Shown here: positions 25,910 to 32,494 of the stretch, piece after piece
Layout of the letters: the number at the start of each line of letters is the position of its first letter
Numbering within the stretch: position 1 is the first letter of the stretch
Source of the DNA: an uncultured Bacteroidales bacterium
GTDB lineage: Bacteria; Bacteroidota; Bacteroidia; Bacteroidales; UBA932
Direction of reading: 5' to 3'
Length of the DNA stretch: 42,157 nt
NCBI GenBank assembly: GCA_949297365.1
Contig: CASFSL010000017.1
Span: 1-42,157, forward strand
Program-made: the position numbers and the translations under genes
The notes under the pieces: generated by a model
The model's input: only the letters and a program-made list of their open reading frames with translations
What the model was told of the DNA's origin: nothing
Databases searched by the model: none

Positions 25910-26725
25910 TTACGAGGTCTGAATACGCGAGACTTCGACGAGAGTAGAGGCGTCCAGGACGCGGAAAATGATGGAGGATCCCGCCTTGCCGGTCCATGTG
26001 GTACCGTTGCGCAGGACTATGCCGTCGGTCTCCGCTATCTGGGTAGGATACGTTCCGCCGCCGCCGAGGATCTCGATCAGCCGTCCTTCATCCGAGGCGG
26101 AGAGGCCGGCGACTGTGGCTATGGTAGCGGCAGCCGTGTTGTCCGCGGATGTCTTGTACTGCGAGGCTCCGGAGACGGTCAGCGTAGTGGCATCGGCCGC
26201 GATGGAGGCAGCCGGCTGCATCTCTACGGTACCGGTATAGATGAGCGGCATGTCGAAGGAGGAGTTGCCCACGGTGATGGTGCTGTAACGTCCGTCCTTG
26301 TTGTTGAGACGCTCGAAGGTCTGCAGGATATAGGGAGAGAACTCCCGTCCGTACAGATACTTCTTGCCGGTGTCTATCTCCTGGAGCACGAGGTAGAACA
26401 GCTCGCCCTGGGCGTTCTCGAGGAAGTCGTAGACCTCCTCCCTCTGGCCGCCGAGCACGAATGCCAGGGTATTCTCGACAGTGGAGGTGATGTCGCCCTT
26501 GGAAGAGGTGGACTTGTCGTCAGGAGTGTAGGATACTACCTCGAAGCAGTGCCAGTACTGGCCCTCCAGCAGGGGGATGGAACCTATCTCCCTGCTGGTA
26601 TTGGGCTTCGGAAAGGGCTTTGAGCGGTCTACCTGACTCTCATGGACCAGGTAGAGCTTGTAGTGGATCTGGCTGCCGGCGGTGACGCGGTCACCGACAC
26701 GGCCGATATTGACCATTTTCAACAT
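25910..26725 (-). CDS. Second head protein, probable capsid decoration or minor capsid protein
   Basis: 271 residues. The first 160 contain YWHCFEVVSYTPDDKST and FYLVLQEIDTGKKYLYGREF, a beta-rich fold. The last 105 (from KTSADNTAAATIATV) form a domain that resembles the C-terminus of the major capsid protein next door, with TSADNxAAAT, a GGGG/SGGGT turn and a final VEVxR stretch in both. It begins 10 bases after the capsid gene. Sharing a domain with the capsid protein suggests that it coats or reinforces the capsid surface. Confidence 0.72.
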   Translation of the reverse strand: MLKMVNIGRVGDRVTAGSQIHYKLYLVHESQVDRSKPFPKPNTSREIGSIPLLEGQYWHCFEVVSYTPDDKSTSSKGDITSTVENTLAFVLGGQREEVYDFLENAQGELFYLVLQEIDTGKKYLYGREFSPYILQTFERLNNKDGRYSTITVGNSSFDMPLIYTGTVEMQPAASIAADATTLTVSGASQYKTSADNTAAATIATVAGLSASDEGRLIEILGGGGTYPTQIAETDGIVLRNGTTWTGKAGSSIIFRVLDASTLVEVSRIQTS

Positions 26726-26735
26726 AACTCAGTGA

Positions 26736-28667
26736 TTAGGCGGTTACTTTTCTCTCTACCTCGACGAATTTGGCTCCGTCCCAGTAGACTTTCAGGAAGT
26801 CACCTGCAGCATGGGGCGACCATGCGGCGGTGATGCCGTCGAACTTACCGCTCTTGGCGATGGTGGTGGCGTTGGTGCCGCCTCCGGAGCGGATGATGTA
26901 GACCACGCCCTGCTTGGCGCCGGTGATGTCGGTCAGGGCCGTAGCTGCGGCATTGTCGGCGGATGTCTCGAATACAGGGCCGTTGGCCGTGGCGGCACTG
27001 GCGGTCGTTGCGTCGGCTGCCAGCTTGTTTACGGGCATGTTCATGAAGATGAGCTGGTGGCTGCGGTCCGAGGCATTGAACGATTCGTCATCATCGAACT
27101 TCTTGCCGGCGAAGGCGGCCGAAGCTCCCTCCTTCCAGACGCTGTACGCCCAGACGCTCTCGAGGCGCTGCTCGAAATTCATACGGGTCATCTCGCCGGG
27201 TACGTTCTCCAGCTGCATGATATTGCCCGGCAGGGTCATCCACATCAGCTTGGAGTTGCCCATGTTGGGAACCCATACGAGGGGCACGTCGTAGTTGGAC
27301 ACATGGTTCTGGACGCCGGTATAGTCGGCATTGCCGCCGTACTTGGAGTTGTACCAGGACTTGAACCAGGGCTCGTGCTTCTTGTTGACGTAGAGAACAA
27401 AATCATCGATATTGTCCACGACAGCGGCCACCTTGGATGTGAACTCCTCCAGCACGTCTCCGATATTCGAAGAGGTGTAGTCATTGACATCGGTATCGGT
27501 GAAAGGAAGCACCTTTCGGCCCTCCACATAGCTGTAGAGGCGGTAGATGACTCCGAAGGCCGCGAAATTGGCGTGGGCGCTCTCGCCCTTCACTGGCTCT
27601 ATGCGGTATCCGTTCATCACACGGTAGTTCCTCTCTTTCTGGAGTTTGGTAGAGATATGAAGAATAAGCCACTCTATCATATTCCACTTCACTGGATCGG
27701 AGCCGGAGGTGTTGAGATAGCCGATGTACTGTTTCTCGATCCACTTCAGGGACTCGAAAAGATACTTGAACATCACGTCATGCACCTTGGCCAGTTCCGG
27801 CTCGAGTTCCACGGAGCCCTTGCTGACCTCTCCTGCCTGATAGGCCTGGGAGAACTCTCCGAAGAACGCATTGGTAAGGAGTTCTCCGTCCTGGATGTTG
27901 CTTCTGCGGGGGAAGATGTGGTCGAGGTTGGGAATCATCAGGATCCTGGCGATGAGGGCATCCTGCCTGCGTACCAGGAACTGCTCGCCGAGACCGGCGT
28001 CCTTCAGCGAGGAGTAATCCACCTCTCCGAGCTTGCCGGGAGTGATCACGCCCATCTGATAGAGCTCAGCGTACCTCCTGGAAAGACTTCCGGAGTACTT
28101 CCTGAACTCATCCATGAAGGCCTCCTTGTCCTCTGCGGTAGGATCCTCCAGCTGCCGGCCGTAGCGGGTGATGCGGTTCCACCTGCGGTCCATCGAGAAC
28201 ATCGGATGCTCGATGCCGAAGACGTGGGTGGCGGTGTGGGCACGGCCAAAGACGTTGACCTCGCGGGTGACGGTGTCCTCGGGGCTGTCAGGCCTGGCCC
28301 TGGAGGCGAGCTCGCGGACCTGCCTGTTAAGGCTGTTGATGGCCTGGATGACCCTCCTTGCACCGGCGACAGGGTTCTCTTCCGTCTCATTGCCGTCATC
28401 CTCCTCATTCCCGTCTCCGCCATTGTCTCCTGACGGCTCTTCCTCAGCCATTATTCCGTTGACAACAGCGACAATCTCCCTGTAGGCGGCGGCCTCCGCC
28501 TCCGTATTGCGCCACTCGGCGGCCTCGGCGGAGAACTCGGTGTTGAACTCCTCCTTCCAGGTCTTGGCTATCAGAGCGGCTTCCTCCTGGGTGATCTCTT
28601 TCTTTGCGGCCTTCTCCTGCAGGCCGAGTTTCTGCAGGACCTGGGCCAGTTTTTCTTTGAAATTCAT
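26736..28667 (-). CDS. Major capsid protein with built-in scaffold-like N-terminus
   Basis: 643 residues. Residues 1 to about 75 are helical and charged, 75-100 form a very acidic linker (SGDNGGDGNEEDDGNE), and the capsid-like body follows (about 130-545). This resembles HK97-type capsids whose delta domain serves as scaffold and is removed by the protease; an S49-type protease gene lies 5 bases upstream. The last 95 residues form an extra beta domain shared with the next protein (25910-26725). The body contains FGEFSQAYQAGEVSKGSVEL and a long run of aromatic-rich strands. The size is large for a capsid gene, explained by both added regions. Confidence 0.8.
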   Translation of the reverse strand: MNFKEKLAQVLQKLGLQEKAAKKEITQEEAALIAKTWKEEFNTEFSAEAAEWRNTEAEAAAYREIVAVVNGIMAEEEPSGDNGGDGNEEDDGNETEENPVAGARRVIQAINSLNRQVRELASRARPDSPEDTVTREVNVFGRAHTATHVFGIEHPMFSMDRRWNRITRYGRQLEDPTAEDKEAFMDEFRKYSGSLSRRYAELYQMGVITPGKLGEVDYSSLKDAGLGEQFLVRRQDALIARILMIPNLDHIFPRRSNIQDGELLTNAFFGEFSQAYQAGEVSKGSVELEPELAKVHDVMFKYLFESLKWIEKQYIGYLNTSGSDPVKWNMIEWLILHISTKLQKERNYRVMNGYRIEPVKGESAHANFAAFGVIYRLYSYVEGRKVLPFTDTDVNDYTSSNIGDVLEEFTSKVAAVVDNIDDFVLYVNKKHEPWFKSWYNSKYGGNADYTGVQNHVSNYDVPLVWVPNMGNSKLMWMTLPGNIMQLENVPGEMTRMNFEQRLESVWAYSVWKEGASAAFAGKKFDDDESFNASDRSHQLIFMNMPVNKLAADATTASAATANGPVFETSADNAAATALTDITGAKQGVVYIIRSGGGTNATTIAKSGKFDGITAAWSPHAAGDFLKVYWDGAKFVEVERKVTA

Positions 28668-28672
28668 AATGT

Positions 28673-29530
28673 TTATAGATTTGAGTTAAAAAAATTCCTT
28701 ACTTTCTGACTCTCCCCGAGGTCATGCGCCTCCTGAAGGCACTCTCCGATACTCCTTATGCCGTCAACCAGGCCGAGTTCCTCCGCCTCACGGGCATAGT
28801 AGAGCTCGCCGCGAAGTGCGTCAGAGCCGTCGGGGATGGTCCTGGCAGTGCGGATGTCCGCTATCATCGTATCCAGCATGGGATCGAGGAAGCGGCGGAT
28901 GTACTCCTTGGGCCTGCCGTCGACGGCATCCCTGTAGATCTTGTTCTTCAGGTCGCTGCCGGAAGCGTATATCTCCACCTCCTTGAAGCCGTTGGTGCGG
29001 TACCACTCCCGTTCATCGAGGAAACGGGCCATCACGCCTATGGAGCCGATCTCGGTGAAGGGAGACACTGCATAGATCCTGCCGGCTGCGGAGGCCATCC
29101 AGTAGGCGGCACTGGCGCACATGGACTCGCAGACGGCTATCACGGGTTTCGTGCAGGCCCTTATGGCCTCGGCGGCCTCATGACAGAAGAATACCTCACC
29201 GCCCGGGCTGTCCACGATGAGAAGGTGAGCCGTGAACTCCGGTCTTTCCTCCACCGTCCGCAACTCATCCACAAATGTCTTCGTGGAAAAACGCCACCAG
29301 TGCTCGTAGAACACGGTGCCGCAGATATAATGCACGGCCACGCTGTCCGGGGCGGCATCGTCCTCCCACGGCAATGCCGTCCTGGGAGCCGACGCAAGCC
29401 TGCGCACGGCCTTGGCAGCCATCTCACGGTAAGTGTCCGCATCCGGATCCTGCACTTCGGCCAGGTCCAGCATGTCGAGGCACTGCGGATGGATGGATAT
29501 TACAGTATTGGGTAGATTTTTGCCGGTCAT
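28673..29530 (-). CDS. S49-family prohead protease (ClpP/SppA-like)
   Basis: 285 residues. A serine protease that would process the capsid precursor. Visible are the oxyanion-side turn DSPGGE (near 107), the nucleophile serine in SMCASAAYWMAS (near 140), and a lysine in DLKNKIY (about 195) that fits the Ser-Lys dyad of SppA-like enzymes. The neighbouring FTEIGSIGVMA is also typical of the S49 family. There is no signal peptide. It is encoded immediately before the capsid gene, the standard pairing. Confidence 0.85.
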   Translation of the reverse strand: MTGKNLPNTVISIHPQCLDMLDLAEVQDPDADTYREMAAKAVRRLASAPRTALPWEDDAAPDSVAVHYICGTVFYEHWWRFSTKTFVDELRTVEERPEFTAHLLIVDSPGGEVFFCHEAAEAIRACTKPVIAVCESMCASAAYWMASAAGRIYAVSPFTEIGSIGVMARFLDEREWYRTNGFKEVEIYASGSDLKNKIYRDAVDGRPKEYIRRFLDPMLDTMIADIRTARTIPDGSDALRGELYYAREAEELGLVDGIRSIGECLQEAHDLGESQKVRNFFNSNL

Positions 29531-29608
29531 TCCTGCTTTTTCTGCAAAAATGGCCTCATAAAGTGATGTATAAAAGGACGAAAGTACGCTCTGAGAGCCC
29601 TGTAAGGG

Positions 29609-29980
29609 CTATAATTCCACCGGATCGACGCTCAGGCACTCGCACGACACCACGTAACGGTCGGGATAGGGAGTGACGCTGATGACCGGAGCGTCCTCCT
29701 TGGTGCCGATGTAGCGCACCGAGCCGTCCGAGAGGGTCATCTCCACCACAGCCCGCCGCCTGTTGGCCGCCATCACGGCCGGATCGCTGACCACGGCGGA
29801 GAAATTCTGTGAATAATAGATGCCGGAGTCGTCACTCTGCACCTCCTGGGTGAAGGAGACCGGATCGGAGGCCATGAAGGCAAGAGGCGAGGCATCCTCC
29901 TTCAGGGTGACTTGCTGCTTCCACTGTCCGGCGATGGAGCCGGGCGCGATGAGACGGAAACGATGGGTAAAATTCTTCAT
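29609..29980 (-). CDS. Uncharacterised head-region protein
   Basis: 123 residues, predicted beta-rich with a conserved-looking start (MKNFTHRFRLIAPGS) and end (YVVSCECLSVDPVEL). It lies upstream of the protease gene, separated by 78 bases that hold a 6-bp hairpin (agccct/agggct). A possible -7 box (TATTTTTG, minus strand, 29991-29998) lies 11 bases before its start, so a late promoter may be here, but no good -33 element was found. Function unknown. Confidence 0.7.
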   Translation of the reverse strand: MKNFTHRFRLIAPGSIAGQWKQQVTLKEDASPLAFMASDPVSFTQEVQSDDSGIYYSQNFSAVVSDPAVMAANRRRAVVEMTLSDGSVRYIGTKEDAPVISVTPYPDRYVVSCECLSVDPVEL

Positions 29981-30036
29981 AAAAATACTTCAAAAATATG
30001 GTCAAAACCGCTGAAAATCCTGGGACAACAACAGTG

Positions 30037-30573
30037 CTAAATATTGATTGAAACTAAATTTTCTCTTTGCTCCGTGGTGCTGTACCGGTACCAGTCCTTG
30101 CGCAGCATCTCATGCGTTATGCCGCCGTCTCCGTCGGAGATATTGTGGTCGATCATGAAGTTCTCAATGGCATCCTTGATGGAGACGGTGTCGGTGTTCC
30201 TGAGGCATCCCCGCATGTAGTCGTGGAAGGTCTTCTTGAACTCCTTGTTCAGGAAACGGGCCACCACCCTCTCCCCTGTCCGGGAGAGGTAGCAGCGGAA
30301 AAGCGTGTTCACGGACTGGACGCGGTCAGCCGGTACGGAGTATGACTTCGCCGAGCACCTGGTCGGCCGCAGCGCAATCCTGATGTACTCCCTGCGGAGC
30401 TCATCGGGCACCGGCTGCCAGCCCACGGCGGAGGTGATGAGGTGCTGCTTGAGAAGCCCCCATATCACCGAGTCCTTCCCGGGCACGAAGACATCGCCGC
30501 CCCCGGAACTGGAGACCACGAAGTCCCGCAGGTACCTTCCTACCCGCACATCGACGGTTATCATCTCTTCCAT
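30037..30573 (-). CDS. Uncharacterised conserved phage protein
   Basis: 178 residues from the ATG at 30573 (MEEMITVDVRVGRYLRDF). The frame stays open to 30690 and would overlap the chaperone gene there, but a terminator hairpin (30625-30662) lies in that extension, so the shorter start is preferred. The protein is helical and basic in its second half (FLNKEFKKTFHDYMRG) and ends with a helix-turn-helix-like part (SDGDGGITHEMLRKDWYRY). Its position between the replication and head genes would suit a late-gene activator; this is only a suggestion. Confidence 0.68.
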   Translation of the reverse strand: MEEMITVDVRVGRYLRDFVVSSSGGGDVFVPGKDSVIWGLLKQHLITSAVGWQPVPDELRREYIRIALRPTRCSAKSYSVPADRVQSVNTLFRCYLSRTGERVVARFLNKEFKKTFHDYMRGCLRNTDTVSIKDAIENFMIDHNISDGDGGITHEMLRKDWYRYSTTEQRENLVSINI

Positions 30574-30624
30574 ACCGCGAAGTTCCACAATTGACAGATT
30601 ATTCAAATGACAGTCTGCAAGATA

Positions 30625-30662
30625 CAAAAAATCCCGGCTCGGAAATACTCCAAACCGGGATT
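30625..30662 (-). terminator. Intrinsic terminator of the toxin-antitoxin-chaperone operon
   Basis: On the minus strand an 8-bp perfect stem aatcccgg/ccgggatt (+ strand arms at 30630-30637 and 30655-30662) with a 17-base loop runs into six T. It begins about 25 bases after the stop of the SecB-like gene, so it closes the operon at 30687-31978. Confidence 0.85.
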
Positions 30663-30686
30663 CCTGCAATAAATTCAGTGTATTTT

Positions 30687-31127
30687 TCACTGTCGTTTCT
30701 CAGCCCTTTTCAATGCCTCCTGAGGATTGATTATAGGGATGGGAAACGACACGAGAGCCGTACCGACGGCGCGTATCGCAATCATCCCCCTGGCGCTGCT
30801 GTAGGCCAGCCCCAACAGCATGGGCATCATGCCCACCTTGTCCTTGTAGCCGTCCTCCATGAAATCAAAGGCCACAGAGCGGTCCATGAACTTGAATATA
30901 TGCTCGGAGCTATGGCTGAAAACAGGCTTTTTATCGATGAGGTAATCGGCTTTGATTGTTATGGACACCTTATCGTTGTCCACCGGCACTATCCTGAAGC
31001 CATAACCGAACTGAAGATCCTCCGGGGAAACTTCATCCAGCGGGGTCTTCATATCGAAATTCAGCTCAGAGCACCTTTCATAGGCATACCCGACCACGGG
31101 TTCATTGGTGTTATTCTGCTTTGACAT
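30687..31127 (-). CDS. SecB-like chaperone of a toxin-antitoxin-chaperone module
   Basis: 146 residues. The middle (about 35-80) predicts antiparallel strands, as in SecB. The C-terminal part has a helix (MLLGLAYSSARGMIAIRA, 104-120) and then FPIPIINPQEAL, which resembles the closing SecB pattern in which a helix with YAR...RG is followed by P-x-x-x-x-x-P. The gene begins inside the last 67 bases of the antitoxin gene, in another frame. In mycobacterial TAC systems a SecB-like protein protects the HigA-type antitoxin by binding its C-terminal tail; the same gene order is seen here. Weak similarity judged by eye, so moderately sure. Confidence 0.6.
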   Translation of the reverse strand: MSKQNNTNEPVVGYAYERCSELNFDMKTPLDEVSPEDLQFGYGFRIVPVDNDKVSITIKADYLIDKKPVFSHSSEHIFKFMDRSVAFDFMEDGYKDKVGMMPMLLGLAYSSARGMIAIRAVGTALVSFPIPIINPQEALKRAEKRQ

Positions 31128-31477
31128 ACGGCATTGGTTGTTTTTGACAGTTTGTTGTTCCTGAATGTAGCGAACTGCGCCCGCACGTCCACCACGATGT
31201 AATTATCCACATGCTTCTCCTCAAACAGTATATCCTCACCGAGGGCTTCGGATATACTTGCGATGGTCCTGAGTGTGAAGTTGTGTGTTCCTGAGAGCCA
31301 TTTGGATATCTCCGACTCATTTTTTCTCATGAGCCGGGCAAGATCCTTCTGGTCCATTCCCCTGCGCTCAAGAACGGCATATATGTTATTTGCTATGCGA
31401 AACGACATATCCACCTGTTTCCTGATCTCGGGTGTTATCTCCTTTCTAAGTTCTTCCAAAAAAGCGTCTACTTTCAT
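31061..31477 (-). CDS. HigA-like XRE antitoxin with C-terminal extension
   Basis: 138 residues. The HTH_3 DNA-binding domain spans about 25-80 (LERRGMDQKDLARLMRKNES and TIASISEALGEDI). After it comes a 50-residue extension ending NPWSGMPMKGALS, with aromatic and hydrophobic residues in a polar setting. Antitoxins that depend on a SecB-like chaperone carry such a 'chaperone addiction' tail. This tail is encoded in the 67 bases that overlap the chaperone gene. It should repress its own operon through the palindromes at 32018-32031 or 31982-31991 and neutralise the toxin encoded just upstream. Confidence 0.75.
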   Translation of the reverse strand: MKVDAFLEELRKEITPEIRKQVDMSFRIANNIYAVLERRGMDQKDLARLMRKNESEISKWLSGTHNFTLRTIASISEALGEDILFEEKHVDNYIVVDVRAQFATFRNNKLSKTTNAVCQSRITPMNPWSGMPMKGALS

Positions 31478-31498
31478 GTCTTTTCCGGTTTTATGCTG

Positions 31499-31978
31499 TT
31501 ATATGTCGATTTCAAACGTAAGTTCTCCGCTGAGACGGTACCCGTCCGAAATGATGGCCCCGGAGTTCTGCCGGATCCGGATCTCATCATCGAGCACCTG
31601 CATCTTCCTGACCCAATCTGCCAGTTCCGGAGCCTCATTGTATGTCCTGGTTGACTTGAGACCACCGCCGCCAAGAACTATGATCCGGTCCGATATGCAG
31701 AGGATATATACTCTCAAGGAACATACATCAATGTGAGCGGGAAGAGCGGCTACTCTGTCACGCCTTCTCCCTTCATATCTTATATGACGGTCCTCCAGCT
31801 GATTGTCTTTTATTTTGTCTATCCGCGCCAGGATTGTGAGGACATCTTTTTTGTGCTTGTCCTTATTGGCTTTCAGAAACTTTATGAATTCCGAATCAGC
31901 CTCGCCGGCAAATTTAGGGGAGTATATTCCTACCTTCCCGTTTTCCTCCAGCAATTCTATGGTGACGGATGTTCTCAC
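31499..31978 (-). CDS. RelE/HigB-like toxin, longer than usual
   Basis: 159 residues, directly upstream of an XRE antitoxin gene (21-base gap). The core fits a RelE/HigB-type fold: FIKFLKANKDKHKKDVL (31-47), then YEGRRRDRVAALP (68-80), LRVYILCISDRIIVLGGG (88-105) and a lysine-containing turn GLKSTRTYNEAP. Toxins of this group usually cut mRNA at the ribosome. A 28-residue N-terminal part with beta character precedes the core and a C-terminal helical part follows, so it is longer than the usual 90-120. The toxin-first order matches higBA rather than relBE. Confidence 0.68.
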   Translation of the reverse strand: MRTSVTIELLEENGKVGIYSPKFAGEADSEFIKFLKANKDKHKKDVLTILARIDKIKDNQLEDRHIRYEGRRRDRVAALPAHIDVCSLRVYILCISDRIIVLGGGGLKSTRTYNEAPELADWVRKMQVLDDEIRIRQNSGAIISDGYRLSGELTFEIDI

Positions 31979-31981
31979 TTC

Positions 31982-31991
31982 ACTTATAAGT
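31982..31991. promoter_or_regulatory. Palindrome between TAC promoter and toxin start
   Basis: Perfect 10-bp palindrome acttataagt, 4 bases before the toxin start codon and downstream of the -7 box. It may be a second operator for the antitoxin or part of the leader. Confidence 0.4.
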
Positions 31992-32001
31992 AAATTTTCC
32001 G

Positions 32002-32031
32002 CAAAATTACATCAAACTTTGAATATTCAAA
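32002..32031 (-). promoter_or_regulatory. Promoter and operator of the TAC operon
   Basis: On the minus strand TTTG (32028-32031) and TAATTTTG (32002-32009) are separated by 18 bases, close to the Bacteroidetes TTTG-N19-21-TAnnTTTG promoter. A perfect 14-bp palindrome, tttgaatattcaaa (32018-32031), covers the -33 element and is a natural binding site for the XRE antitoxin. Transcription would start near 31996, 18 bases before the toxin ATG. Confidence 0.65.
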
Positions 32032-32106
32032 ATTTTTCAGAGATTTTCGGATCCGGAAGTATTCTTTTCTTCTTTCTTAAATTTTCTGAAGAGGTTTTCA
32101 AAATAA

Positions 32107-32378
32107 TTTGACACTCTGACACCGAGGCTGTAACCACTCTGATTATCAGTGTTGTATCTGGGTCAAAACATCGAAAAACATGTTTGACACCGAAAACAGC
32201 CCAAACAGGCCTAACTACCTGATAACGTGCGGTGTCAAATCGTTTCCGCATATACCCCCGAAAAACGGCCCCGGTGTCAGAAAAACCAAAATGACATAAT
32301 TTGACACCGCAATTTGACACCGAGCAACACTCTTATTATCTTATACTTAGACCTCTTTTTATCCTCTTGGTGTCAAAT
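32107..32378. other. Iteron array, probable replication origin
   Basis: Eight copies of a TTTGACACCG-like unit occur in 270 non-coding bases. Forward copies are at 32107 (TTTGACAC), 32117 (TGACACCGA), 32183 (TTTGACACCGA), 32299 and 32312 (both ATTTGACACCG, 13 bases apart). Inverted copies are at 32230-32240, 32272-32279 and 32369-32378. An A/T-rich stretch (32330-32365) lies among the last copies and a perfect palindrome aaacatgttt at 32176-32185. Iterons, an A/T-rich unwinding region and the primase-helicase gene next door make an origin likely. No initiator gene was recognised with certainty. Confidence 0.7.
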
Positions 32379-32494
32379 TGTCAAAGGATTATAAAAAGAA
32401 GTAGGTAGGGTGATGAAAACCTTACGGCGGGACACAAAAAAAGCGGAGCCCCCGCACCCCGCTTGAAAACCGCGCATTGCTGACACTGCGACAC
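32379..32494. other. Non-coding stretch after the iterons
   Basis: Together with 31979-32378 this makes a gap of about 515 bases without a convincing gene. Besides the iterons, promoter and palindromes it holds a terminator (32436-32464). The only longer open frame (32027-32320, minus) runs across the iterons and the promoter and is rejected. Confidence 0.6.
32436..32464 (-). terminator. Terminator after the primase-helicase gene
   Basis: On the minus strand a stem agcgg (32459-32463) / ccgct (32442-32446) with a GC-rich 12-base loop is followed by a run of seven T (A at 32436-32442). It lies about 30 bases after the stop of the primase gene (32495) and separates replication transcription from the origin and TAC operon. 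Confidence 0.8.

Noticed and set aside
26811-28433. Long + strand open frame of 540 codons opposite the capsid gene
   Set aside because: It is a GC-driven shadow of the capsid gene: odd composition, no start context, no domain, and the opposite strand has clear capsid features.
30574-30690. Longer start for the 178-residue gene
   Set aside because: The extension would contain the intrinsic terminator of the TAC operon, and the ATG at 30573 gives a more natural N-terminus.
32027-32320. 97-codon minus-strand frame in the origin region
   Set aside because: It crosses the iterons and the TAC promoter and palindrome, and its composition follows the repeats rather than a protein.
32107-32378. CRISPR array
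   Set aside because: The repeated unit is only about 10-11 bases, occurs in both orientations and lacks regular spacers; no cas genes are present.
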